Part shown: positions 7,484 through 15,217 of the stretch, one piece after another
Layout: each line of letters begins with the position of its first letter
Numbering within the stretch: the stretch's first letter is position 1
NCBI GenBank assembly: GCA_002338505.1
Contig: DDIK01000140.1
Location: 957-33,256, forward strand
Length of the DNA: 32,300 nt
Reading direction: 5' to 3'
DNA from: Bacteriovorax sp. UBA1852
GTDB lineage: Bacteria; Bdellovibrionota; Bacteriovoracia; Bacteriovoracales; Bacteriovoracaceae
The notes under the pieces: generated by a model
The model's input: only the letters and a program-made list of their open reading frames with translations
What the model was told of the DNA's origin: nothing
The model's database searches: none
Made by a program: the position numbers and the translations under genes

Positions 7484-8281
7484 ATGACAGATAAGAGACT
7501 CTTTTTTGTTACAGGAAAAGGCGGTGTTGGAAAGACACTCACCTCTTTTGCCTTGGCTGCAAAGCTAAAAGAAGTTAGTCACAAAAAAGTCTTTATCAAT
7601 GGCTTTGACCAAAGCGTTGATAGTGAATTAGCGAAAGAACTTGGGATTGAGGTATTAGACCTTCCTCTTATCGATTCAACCATTGAATACATTTCAAGAA
7701 AAATTAAAAGTAAGACACTTGCAAATTGGGTTATGAAGACCTCATTTTTCAAGGCCCTATTTAACATGGTTCCTTCACTTGGAAATATGATTACGTTTGG
7801 TCATCTTATTGATCTCTTAGAAGATAATGACGAATGGATTGTCGTTGTTGACGCTCCATCCTCAGGCCATATCTTGACAGTATTAGAATCTCCACAAAAT
7901 TTTAAAAATATATTTAAAACTGGGGCACTCGTAAAAGATATTGATCGCATGCTCAAATTTATCGATTCACGCCTGATGGAAGTGTGGGTTCTCTCTATTC
8001 CAACAGAACTTGCAATTGTTGAAGGCAAAGAACTCTATGATAAGGTTAAAGCGCGAGGAGTTTCTCACATCAAATGGATACTCAATAACTCTTTTTCAGC
8101 AAATGATGCAATTACAAGTGAGCAACTTCCTGATTTTCTTAGTAGAAAGGCTCAAAGTGAAGACGAATTAACAAAGAGCACAATTAATGAGTACGATCTT
8201 GTCGTTCCAATGCATATAGACAAAAACTCTAAGTCCATTATTAAGCATATCAAAGATAAAATTAGCACTATATTAGATTAA
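7484..8281 (+). CDS. ArsA/Get3-family ATPase, first of a pair
   Basis: P-loop ATPase of the ArsA/Get3 (anion-transporting ATPase) family, 265 aa. The deviant Walker A GKGGVGKT is at residues 11-18, with the signature lysine K12 that in this family reaches across the dimer. The switch I region is weak (GFDQSVDSEL), and switch II reads VVVDAPSSGHIL near residue 122 (family form DTAPTGH). The end is short compared with ArsA, and no metal-binding cysteines are seen, so arsenite transport is unlikely. It starts four bases after the barrel-gene stop with no clear ribosome site, suggesting coupling. It probably dimerises with the next gene's product. The closest precedent I know is the mycobacterial Rv3679/Rv3680 pair. 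The role is unknown. Confidence 0.85.
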   Translation: MTDKRLFFVTGKGGVGKTLTSFALAAKLKEVSHKKVFINGFDQSVDSELAKELGIEVLDLPLIDSTIEYISRKIKSKTLANWVMKTSFFKALFNMVPSLGNMITFGHLIDLLEDNDEWIVVVDAPSSGHILTVLESPQNFKNIFKTGALVKDIDRMLKFIDSRLMEVWVLSIPTELAIVEGKELYDKVKARGVSHIKWILNNSFSANDAITSEQLPDFLSRKAQSEDELTKSTINEYDLVVPMHIDKNSKSIIKHIKDKISTILD

Positions 8282-8303
8282 AAAGATTCGCTAGTATGGG
8301 CCT

Positions 8304-9326
8304 ATGACAATGAAAGAAAAATTGAAGAAAGTAGAAATTTTCTGTGGCACAGGAGGAGTTGGTAAGACAACGATCTCTGCATCGAGAGCGCTTCACTTGG
8401 CCAAGAATCATAAGGTTCTACTTATAACAATTGATCCCTCAAAAAGATTGAAACAAGTTCTAGGAATTAACGAAGATAGCTCCGGCGAGCTTAATAAGCT
8501 TAGTGTAGAAAGTGCAGGAGATAACAGTCCATCAGGCTCACTTGAATGCCTACTTCTCTCACCAAAGAAATCTTTTGAAAGACTAATTGGAACAGAAAAT
8601 AAGAATGATATTATAGATACTCTCTCTAAGCCTTATGGTGGTATGAATGAGATCGCAGCAATTATAGAACTTCATCACTGGTATACTTTAAATCAGCATG
8701 ATGTCATTATCTTGGACACTCCTCCAGGTCATCACTTCATAGACTTTCTAGAAGCGACAAAGAAGATAAATGCGTTCTTTGATAAGACATTTGCCGACAT
8801 CTTTATTCATCTTGGAAAAGAAGAAGGTGGTAAGGGCTTTATTTCAAAGCTTATCAATACAGGAATTGATAAATTACTAAATCTCTTAGAGAAAGTAACA
8901 GGGGAATCTTTTGTTGGTGAATTTACAAATGCTGTCCATATTCTCTACCGCAATAGAGAAAAATTTGTTGAGGCTATAAATATTGATAAAATCCTTCTCT
9001 CTGATGATCAGTCGAGCTGGTATCTTGTAAGCTCACTTGATCAACTAAAAAGTAAAGATGCTGAAAAAATGCTCTCCTCTATTAATAAGTTTAGAGAGGG
9101 AGATTCATTCTTAGTCGTCAACAAGAGTTGGTATAAGCATCTCAAGGACTGGAGTCCTGAGACGACCATCCAAAAATCACTCAAAGAAAAACTAACTAAT
9201 GCTGAAAAAGAAATACTTGCGATATCAAATGACAATAATGTTTCAATGATTCGTTTTCCAGAAGTATTCAGCGAAAGCCCTACTGAGCAAGTCAACGAGC
9301 TTGTTCAAAGTTGGCAAACCATATAA
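8304..9326 (+). CDS. ArsA/Get3-family ATPase, second of a pair
   Basis: Second ArsA/Get3-like ATPase, 340 aa. Its Walker A is CGTGGVGKTT (residues 14-23): the signature lysine of the deviant motif is replaced by Thr. Switch I is TIDPSKRLKQVLG, close to the family's DPAHSL, and switch II is ILDTPPGHHFIDFLEA. A helical region (residues about 140-230) corresponds to the Get3/ArsA helical subdomain. Pairing a GKGGVGKT protein with a G-x-GGVGKTT protein is also seen in actinobacterial pairs, suggesting an asymmetric heterodimer (inference). The gene is 22 bases after its partner and 16 before the glutamate-cysteine ligase start. ATG 8304 is used; ATG 8310 is equally possible, since no strong ribosome site distinguishes them. 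Confidence 0.86.
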   Translation: MTMKEKLKKVEIFCGTGGVGKTTISASRALHLAKNHKVLLITIDPSKRLKQVLGINEDSSGELNKLSVESAGDNSPSGSLECLLLSPKKSFERLIGTENKNDIIDTLSKPYGGMNEIAAIIELHHWYTLNQHDVIILDTPPGHHFIDFLEATKKINAFFDKTFADIFIHLGKEEGGKGFISKLINTGIDKLLNLLEKVTGESFVGEFTNAVHILYRNREKFVEAINIDKILLSDDQSSWYLVSSLDQLKSKDAEKMLSSINKFREGDSFLVVNKSWYKHLKDWSPETTIQKSLKEKLTNAEKEILAISNDNNVSMIRFPEVFSESPTEQVNELVQSWQTI

Positions 9327-9342
9327 AGAATACGAGGAAATT

Positions 9343-10551
9343 ATGATTAATAATTTAAATGAACTTGAGAAATTTGTTACTGAAAATTGGAATTCAATAA
9401 ATAACTTTATTGATGCTGAGGGAGAGAAACTAACTTTTCCTCTATATAATAGTGTCGATATTCGAGAGAGTGATAATAAGATTGCACCTGTTGATAATAA
9501 TATTTATCCTGCGGGCTTTAATAATCTTTGTCTTTTAGATCTTGAAGCTGTTGGAAATTATCTAGAGAAGTTTATCTATAAATATGCACCACAAGCTAAG
9601 AGCATAGGTATCCTTATTGAATCGCATACGAAGAATAAGTTCTACCTTGATAATATCGCATATCTTCAAAAAGCAGTTAAAGATGCAGGCTTTGAGGATG
9701 TGCAGATTCTAAGCTTTGATAACGACTTATTTAATGACAGCACAGAACTAAAACTTGAAACGGCCTCTCACTTTGAACTCACTGTTAAAAAAGCTCAGAT
9801 TAACGATAATAAAGTTCAAATTGGTGAAGACGTTATTGATTTCGTAGTTATGAACAATGATCAATCAGAGAAGATGGAAGTTAATTTTTCAAATTTAGAA
9901 ACACCTATTCATCCTTCCCCAAATGCTGGCTGGTATAATAGATCTAAGTCACAGCACTTTATTTTTTATAAAGAAGTACTAGAAAAATTTTGTGAGAGGT
10001 TTAATATCTCCCCTTCCCTTCTTCAGGCAAACTTTGAACTTGTTGATGGCGTAGACTTCGGTGACAAAAATGGCCTTGATAAAATAGCATCAGCTGTTGA
10101 TCGTGTTCGCTCAAATAATGAGGACTCAAAAGTTTTTATTAAAGGTGATCAAGGTACCTATGGTATGGGGATTTCTGTCGTTTCTTCTGGTGAAGAGGTT
10201 ATTAATTTTAATAGAAAGTCTCGAAATAAAATGGACGTTGGAAAAAACAAAATTAAGTTTAGCTCAGTCATCGTCCAAGAGGGTGTCGACACAGTTTTAA
10301 AATATGATAATATGCCTGCTGAAGTTACGATTTACTTAATAGGCGGCCAAAGCGCTGGTGGCTTTATGAGAGCGAACTCTGAAAAAGGTGCGCAAGAGAA
10401 TTTAAATTCTAGAGGTATGGTTTTTAAGAAATTCTGTATAAGTGAGATCAGACAAAACCAAGATCATAAGGCAAAAGAAGCTCTATATTCAATTGTTGGA
10501 AGACTCTCGTCACTTGCCTCTGCTTTAGAAATTGAAAATTTAAAAAAATAA
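9343..10551 (+). CDS. gshA: Glutamate-cysteine ligase, GshA (PF08886-type)
   Basis: Joins glutamate and cysteine with ATP to gamma-glutamylcysteine, the first step of glutathione synthesis. The 402-aa protein matches the proteobacterial GshA family that is unrelated in sequence to E. coli GshA: PVDNNIYPAGFNNL near residue 50, HPSPNAGWYNRSKSQHF near 200, FIKGDQGTYGMGISVV near 265 and SSVIVQEGVDT near 305, in the expected order and at the usual length. ATG 9343 has GAGGAA close upstream; an upstream TTG at 9301 would overlap the ATPase gene and lacks a site. No gshB is visible. Its place directly before two transsulfuration genes makes metabolic sense, since they supply its cysteine. Confidence 0.87.
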   Translation: MINNLNELEKFVTENWNSINNFIDAEGEKLTFPLYNSVDIRESDNKIAPVDNNIYPAGFNNLCLLDLEAVGNYLEKFIYKYAPQAKSIGILIESHTKNKFYLDNIAYLQKAVKDAGFEDVQILSFDNDLFNDSTELKLETASHFELTVKKAQINDNKVQIGEDVIDFVVMNNDQSEKMEVNFSNLETPIHPSPNAGWYNRSKSQHFIFYKEVLEKFCERFNISPSLLQANFELVDGVDFGDKNGLDKIASAVDRVRSNNEDSKVFIKGDQGTYGMGISVVSSGEEVINFNRKSRNKMDVGKNKIKFSSVIVQEGVDTVLKYDNMPAEVTIYLIGGQSAGGFMRANSEKGAQENLNSRGMVFKKFCISEIRQNQDHKAKEALYSIVGRLSSLASALEIENLKK

Positions 10552-10570
10552 GAAATTAGGAGAAAATAAT

Positions 10571-11953
10571 ATGATGAAAGGTGCGAAAGAAAATGTTGTT
10601 GATGCTATTGGTGGTACACCAATCGTAAAGTTAAATCACATTACAAAAGATATAGATTCTGAAATATATGTAAAACTTGAGTATATGAACCCGGGTGGGT
10701 CAACAAAAGATAGAATCGGTGCCTACATGCTTGATCAAGCAGTCGCTGAAGGTACTTTAAAGCCAGGTGGAACAATCATTGAAGGAACTTCTGGAAACAC
10801 AGGAGTTGGTCTGGCAATGTGGGCTGCAGTTCACGGTTATAAGTGTATTTTTGTTTTAGCTGATAAACAATCTAAAGAGAAAATTGATAACCTAAGAGCT
10901 TTTGGTGCGAAGGTTGTTGTTTGCCCTACAAATGTAGAGCCAGAAGATCCTAGGTCTTATTATAGTGTTTCAAAAAGACTATCTGAAACAATTCCAAATT
11001 CTTTCTATGTTAATCAATATGATAATTTACACAATAGAATGACTCACTACACTTGGACAGCTCCAGAGATGTATGAGCAAACTCAAGGTGATTTCGATGT
11101 CTTTATGGCAACTGTTGGTACAGGTGGAACGATCTCTGGTTGTGGTAAATACTTTAAAGAGAAAATGCCTGATGTAAAAGTCGTCGGTATTGACTGTGTA
11201 GGCTCTATCGTTGCTCACTACGCAAAGACAGGTGAAATGATTCCTGCTCATAGTTATGTTCTTGAGGGAGTAGGTGAAGACTTTATTCCTGAAAACTACG
11301 ATTTTCCAAATATTGATGATTGGGTCATTATTGGTGATAAAGAAAGTTTTCTTATGACGAGAAGACTTCTTAAAGAAGAAGGAATCTATGCTGGTGGTTC
11401 TGCTGGAGCTGCGATTGTTGGAGCCCTTAAATATGCTAAGGAACTAAAGAAGCCAGAGAAGATTCTTGTTCTCTTACATGATTCTGGGAACAGATATGCT
11501 TCTAAAATTTATAATGACGACTGGATGAGTGACAATGGATACCTTGACTCCTCTTTTAACGTTCAAATTGCAGAGGTTTTAAACACTCTTGGTAAGAAGT
11601 CATCTGTAATAACAGTGAAAAACACTTCTACTATTGGTGAAGCTGTCGATATAATGGAAAGCAAAGGTATTTCACAACTTCCAGTTGTTAATGATCATGG
11701 CGATGTCGTTGGACTTTGTTCTGAAAATAATCTTGTGAAGCCCGTACTTATGGGTGAATTTAAAAGAGATGATAATATCTCATTAGCTTTTTCAAATAAG
11801 TATCGTGTTGTTGATAGTAACGAACTTCTTGAAAGCGTTGCTGATGCACTTCTAAAAAAAGAAGTCGCACTGATTACAAAAGATGACAAGATTGTTGATA
11901 TCTTAACTGAGATTGATGTTCTTCAGTATATGTCAAAGCAAGGTAGCTTCTAG
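10571..11953 (+). CDS. Cystathionine beta-synthase with C-terminal CBS pair
   Basis: PLP enzyme of 460 aa that condenses serine with homocysteine to cystathionine. The catalytic domain (residues 1 to about 330) shows NPGGSTKDR with the PLP lysine, the substrate loop EGTSGNTG, the phosphate loop GTGGT, and GGSAGAA near the C-end of the fold. Two CBS domains (about 340-455) follow, as in eukaryotic-type enzymes, where they bind adenosyl ligands and set activity. The N-terminal heme-binding extension of mammalian CBS is absent. AGGAG lies eight bases before ATG 10571. It is 19 bases after gshA and overlaps the next gene by one base. O-acetylserine sulfhydrylase is the alternative, but the CBS pair and neighbour favour cystathionine beta-synthase. 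Confidence 0.9.
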   Translation: MMKGAKENVVDAIGGTPIVKLNHITKDIDSEIYVKLEYMNPGGSTKDRIGAYMLDQAVAEGTLKPGGTIIEGTSGNTGVGLAMWAAVHGYKCIFVLADKQSKEKIDNLRAFGAKVVVCPTNVEPEDPRSYYSVSKRLSETIPNSFYVNQYDNLHNRMTHYTWTAPEMYEQTQGDFDVFMATVGTGGTISGCGKYFKEKMPDVKVVGIDCVGSIVAHYAKTGEMIPAHSYVLEGVGEDFIPENYDFPNIDDWVIIGDKESFLMTRRLLKEEGIYAGGSAGAAIVGALKYAKELKKPEKILVLLHDSGNRYASKIYNDDWMSDNGYLDSSFNVQIAEVLNTLGKKSSVITVKNTSTIGEAVDIMESKGISQLPVVNDHGDVVGLCSENNLVKPVLMGEFKRDDNISLAFSNKYRVVDSNELLESVADALLKKEVALITKDDKIVDILTEIDVLQYMSKQGSF

Positions 11954-13119
11954 TGAAGAAGTCTGATGCTCTAAAACTACAGAAAGCTTCAAAAGTTATT
12001 CATGTAGGTGGAGAACCAGACAATGAAACAGGGGCTATCATGCCCCCGATTTTTCAAACCTCTACTTATGTTCAATCAAGTCCTGGTACTCATAAAGGTT
12101 ATGCCTATTCAAGGTCTCATAACCCTACGAGAACAAGGCTTGAAGAAAATCTAGCGAGTCTAGAGAATGCTAAATACGCGCTTGTAACATCAAGTGGTAT
12201 GGCATCAGAAATGCTTATTATGCATGCTCTTAAGAAGGGAAGTACCGTTGTTTGTAGTAATGACTGCTATGGTGGTACTTATAGGCTTTTTGAAACTGTT
12301 TTTAATGAACTTCACAATTTCATTTATATTGATACCACTGATATCAAGCTCGTTAGAAAAACTTTGACCGAAAATAAAGTTGATCTCTTATGGATTGAAA
12401 CACCTACTAACCCACTTCTAAGAATTACAGACCTCAAAGAGATCTCAAAGATTGCGAAAGAAAATAAGACAAAGACAGTTGTTGATAATACTTTCATGAG
12501 TCCTATTTTTCAAAATCCTTTGGACTTAGGTGTTGATGTAGTAACTCACTCAATGACGAAATATATCAATGGTCACTCGGATGTAGTCGGTGGCTGTATT
12601 ATGCTTAACAATAAAGCATTCTATAATTCTCTACACACTCTTCAAAAAACACTTGGACCTACTCAATCACCTTTTGATTCTTGGCTTGTTCTAAGAGGAA
12701 TTAAAACTCTTCATATCAGAATGAAGGCCCATGAAGAGAATGCAAAACAAGTAGCAAAGTACCTTGACTCACATCCAAAGATTGAAAAAGTTCTGTATCC
12801 AGGTCTTAAGAGTCATCCTCAACACGGGCTTGCTAGAAAGCAAATGAATGGCTTTGGTGGAATGGTCAGTTTCTATCTTAAGGGTGATCTGAAGAAGTCG
12901 AAGAAACTACTTTCTCGATTTAAAGTATTTTCACTTGCGGAAAGTCTTGGTGGAATTGAAAGCCTAATTGGCCATCCAGCAATCATGACACATGCTTCAG
13001 TACCAGAGAAAGAAAGAAATGCTATGGGAATTTCTGATAACTTAATTCGTATTTCTGTTGGTATTGAAGACATCAAAGATCTTATTCAAGACCTTGATCA
13101 AGCGCTTGAGAAGGTTTAA
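11953..13119 (+). CDS. Cystathionine gamma-lyase / gamma-synthase family PLP enzyme
   Basis: Cys/Met-metabolism PLP enzyme, 388 aa. It carries YAYSRSHNPTRTRLEENLA, the cofactor-stacking region SSGMASEM, DNTFMSPIFQNPLDLG, and the PLP lysine in THSMTKYINGHSDVVGG. The C-terminal region SLGGIESLIGHPAIMTH matches lyases and synthases alike. Placed after cystathionine beta-synthase, it most likely cleaves cystathionine to cysteine, 2-oxobutyrate and ammonia, completing reverse transsulfuration; sequence alone does not exclude gamma-synthase. The GTG start overlaps the previous TAG by one base (TAGTG) with an AAGG site inside the upstream gene. Its stop overlaps the stop of the convergent gene by four bases, with no terminator between them. 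Confidence 0.88.
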   Translation: MKKSDALKLQKASKVIHVGGEPDNETGAIMPPIFQTSTYVQSSPGTHKGYAYSRSHNPTRTRLEENLASLENAKYALVTSSGMASEMLIMHALKKGSTVVCSNDCYGGTYRLFETVFNELHNFIYIDTTDIKLVRKTLTENKVDLLWIETPTNPLLRITDLKEISKIAKENKTKTVVDNTFMSPIFQNPLDLGVDVVTHSMTKYINGHSDVVGGCIMLNNKAFYNSLHTLQKTLGPTQSPFDSWLVLRGIKTLHIRMKAHEENAKQVAKYLDSHPKIEKVLYPGLKSHPQHGLARKQMNGFGGMVSFYLKGDLKKSKKLLSRFKVFSLAESLGGIESLIGHPAIMTHASVPEKERNAMGISDNLIRISVGIEDIKDLIQDLDQALEKV

Positions 13120-13388
13120 CTTATTGCTGTTTTGATTTTAGATAAGTTTTCGATGGTCTCTTGTGAAAGAGTGTCAATAACCTCTTTAGATAATTGATTA
13201 AAAGAAAAGTCTCTTTGTTTAAGCTCATCTCTTAAATCTTTATAGTTGATAATACATTCCTTAACGAAGACAATTTCATTATAAATTGAAATATAACTTT
13301 CGAAAACACTTCCATCTGTCGAATCAATTTTCAATTGAATCTCTTCTAAAACACTGTCTACTTTATCATGTATTTCTTTATCTACCAT
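13116..13388 (-). CDS. Small helical protein of unknown function
   Basis: A 90-residue acidic, Leu/Ile/Lys-rich protein that looks fully helical (VDKEIHDKVDSVLEEIQLK..., ending in ETIENLSKIKTAIS). No signal peptide, cysteine or known motif is visible. Its ATG shares a base with the stop of the upstream secreted-protein gene (TAATG), so it is translationally coupled and real despite its size. It is the last gene of the three-gene unit led by the SpoIIE-like protein, and runs tail-to-tail into the cystathionine enzyme gene with a four-base overlap. It might be a partner of the SpoIIE-like protein; this is a guess from position only. Confidence 0.7.
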   Translation of the reverse strand: MVDKEIHDKVDSVLEEIQLKIDSTDGSVFESYISIYNEIVFVKECIINYKDLRDELKQRDFSFNQLSKEVIDTLSQETIENLSKIKTAIS

Positions 13389-13951
13389 TAAAAGTCCGCT
13401 GTTCCTGAGTTTTCATCTATACTAAAGTCACTCTCATGCCCATCTGTAGAAATCTGCTTTGATATAAAGTCGTAATCTCTTCCTGAATTAAAGACCAGAT
13501 TTTTGTCAAGATATCTATTTAGAAGAAGGTAAGAGCAATAGACCTTACCATGAGCAGAATCTAAGTTTGACTTATTTCCCTTTGCAAAGATAAGCCCATT
13601 ATCTTCAATAATTTTCTTTATTGTCAGATATTCCTTACAAAAGCTATTTTTTACATTCGTACATTCATTTATTTTTCTTATAACATCAGTAGTCCTTGTG
13701 GTTTCCTTAATGTGTACAGGGTCGCGACAAATATCAACCTCCCAACTTGAGTTAAGATACTTATAACGATTAAATGAAACCTTAAGATTACACTTCTTTT
13801 TCTTTATTGAGATATTCTTTGTCAAAAGTCCGAATGGAAATGACTTGTGTGTTACAGCAACATCAAAATTAGAAATAAAACAATCATTCCCAGAAAAAGA
13901 GAAAACACTTAATGAAAAAAGCAATAGGATACTAAACTTTCGAAATAACAT
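13388..13951 (-). CDS. Secreted protein of unknown function with several cysteines
   Basis: Probable exported protein, 187 aa, not recognised. It starts MLFRKFSILLLFSLSVFSFS, a signal peptide with cleavage likely just before GNDC. The mature part is Lys-rich and holds several cysteines (GNDCF, KKCNL, DICRD, NECTN, SFCKEY, VYCSY) that could form disulfides in the periplasm. The ATG at 13951 has GAGG nine bases upstream; a TTG at 13960 directly abuts that site and is unlikely. It overlaps the SpoIIE-like gene by 20 bases and is coupled to the small gene after it. Lipoprotein processing seems unlikely because the residues before the Cys do not form a lipobox. Confidence 0.72.
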   Translation of the reverse strand: MLFRKFSILLLFSLSVFSFSGNDCFISNFDVAVTHKSFPFGLLTKNISIKKKKCNLKVSFNRYKYLNSSWEVDICRDPVHIKETTRTTDVIRKINECTNVKNSFCKEYLTIKKIIEDNGLIFAKGNKSNLDSAHGKVYCSYLLLNRYLDKNLVFNSGRDYDFISKQISTDGHESDFSIDENSGTADF

Positions 13952-15035
13952 TTTTATCAACCTCGATTGTCAAAACTGTCTGATCATAGGGTAAGAAATC
14001 TAGATCATTATACTTTTTCTTTATCTGGTATGTCACTTCTTGTATGAGTTCACTAGATTCAACCCAATTTTTCTTGATAAATTGATAATATGATTCATCA
14101 CCAAGCTTATCACGGGAATTTTTAAAGAAGCCTGGTGACAAGAGAATTACCCTTTCACCCTTCTCTAGTTTGAGCTGGGACGTTTTATACTCGAGTCCCT
14201 TGTCCGGAAACGCCTTATCATTTTTTGAAACTAGAACTTTTGTTTTATTTAAAAGCTCATGACCTCCAATATTAACAACCTCTGCATTGAAATCAGTCAA
14301 ATCAATCGACATGATAAAAATAGAAAGATCTCCGAGTCCCTCAAAGTCTTTTATGTGCGCATTCAAAGTATCTTTTATGGTTTGGATATTTAGCCCCTGT
14401 GCAACTCTAAATTCGTCGACAAGACTTAAGAAAGTTCCTACAGTAATATAGGAAGTTGCATTAATAGAAAATATCCATAGCTTTTGATTTGACTTAAAAA
14501 ATTCAAAAAACTCTCCCCCTGACGACGTACCAGCACAAAAACGCGAATTGATAATGACGCCTCTGATATTTTCGTTTCTTACAGGAACCATTTTTTGATG
14601 GAGTCCCTTCACCCTTTGAAGCTGCCCTAAAACAGACTGCATAACGGTATTAAGTTTCTTAAGCATAGACTTCTGTGTGCTTACAATTGACTTGCTCATA
14701 ATGTATGAAAAAATGAAAGGAACATAATATGAATTTGAAATTGAAAGATCAAATACACCAAGACAATTCATATTTGTCTTTCCTACATTCTCGATAAGCT
14801 CTCTTTGAGCTGAAAAATTCTCATTCTTAGAATCAAATAATAGAAAGAACGAGCCAAGATTCTTCTTATTTTGAAGCTTTTCATAGGATTCAATGTATAA
14901 GATTGTGTCAGTGGCCATATCAGGCTCACTAACAGACGTAATATCAATATCATCACCAATGGGATTAAGGAATAACTCCTCTATCCATACCTTATGCTTC
15001 TCGCTTAAATCACTATCTATTAAATGAACTTCCAT
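13932..15035 (-). CDS. SpoIIE/PP2C-like protein with degenerate active site
   Basis: A 367-aa protein whose C-terminal half follows the SpoIIE-type PP2C phosphatase plan, but with most metal ligands changed. The amphipathic entry LQRVKGLHQKMVP (residues 139-151) matches the family's LQ..LLP. The GGDxxD motif reads GGEFFEF (173-179), the GDVxGHG motif reads SINATSYITVG (190-200), the AGH motif reads IGGHELL (256-262), TDGxxE reads LSPGFFKN (299-306), and the final DDxT reads PYDQT (350-353). Three of four usual Asp positions are lost, so it is probably a binding or regulatory pseudophosphatase. The first 120 residues look like an alpha/beta receiver-type domain without phospho-Asp. It heads a three-gene unit divergent from the HD-GYP gene. 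Confidence 0.68.
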   Translation of the reverse strand: MEVHLIDSDLSEKHKVWIEELFLNPIGDDIDITSVSEPDMATDTILYIESYEKLQNKKNLGSFFLLFDSKNENFSAQRELIENVGKTNMNCLGVFDLSISNSYYVPFIFSYIMSKSIVSTQKSMLKKLNTVMQSVLGQLQRVKGLHQKMVPVRNENIRGVIINSRFCAGTSSGGEFFEFFKSNQKLWIFSINATSYITVGTFLSLVDEFRVAQGLNIQTIKDTLNAHIKDFEGLGDLSIFIMSIDLTDFNAEVVNIGGHELLNKTKVLVSKNDKAFPDKGLEYKTSQLKLEKGERVILLSPGFFKNSRDKLGDESYYQFIKKNWVESSELIQEVTYQIKKKYNDLDFLPYDQTVLTIEVDKNVISKV

Positions 15036-15071
15036 ATTATTCTTTGTCCTTAAGTAGCTTTAATTACTAAT

Positions 15072-15101
15072 ATTTTATCAAAGATCAGAAAAAATACTCA
15101 A
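15072..15101 (-). promoter_or_regulatory. Candidate sigma-70 promoter of the SpoIIE-like gene
   Basis: On the minus strand TTGAGT (4/6) and TAAAAT (5/6) are separated by 18 bases. The predicted RNA start lies near 15065, about 30 bases before the ATG at 15035. It is the best match in the short divergent region, but of moderate quality. Confidence 0.4.
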
Positions 15102-15114
15102 AATTTTTTAATGC

Positions 15115-15128
15115 ATGACATATGTCAT
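15115..15128. promoter_or_regulatory. 14-bp perfect palindrome, candidate operator
   Basis: ATGACATATGTCAT is a perfect palindrome between the divergent SpoIIE-like and HD-GYP promoters. Its core TGAC-N4-GTCA is the shape bound by CRP/FNR-family dimers (FixK/DNR boxes are TTGAC-N4-GTCAA). Its centre is about 58 bases upstream of the HD-GYP RNA start and about 57 upstream of the opposite one, suitable for an activator of both. Confidence 0.5.
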
Positions 15129-15146
15129 ATTTTACCGCCCCTTTAT

Positions 15147-15173
15147 TAAAGTTCTCAAAGAAAAAGCCGTTAA
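15147..15173 (+). promoter_or_regulatory. Sigma-28 (FliA-type) promoter of the HD-GYP gene
   Basis: TAAAGTTC, exactly 11 bases, then GCCGTTAA, against the FliA consensus TAAAGTTT-N11-GCCGATAA: 14 of 16 positions match with ideal spacing. RNA would start near 15180, about 38 bases before the ATG at 15218. This is the most convincing promoter in the window. Confidence 0.75.
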
Positions 15174-15217
15174 ATATATGAGGTTCTTACTTCAATAACC
15201 GACTATTTGGATAGGAA

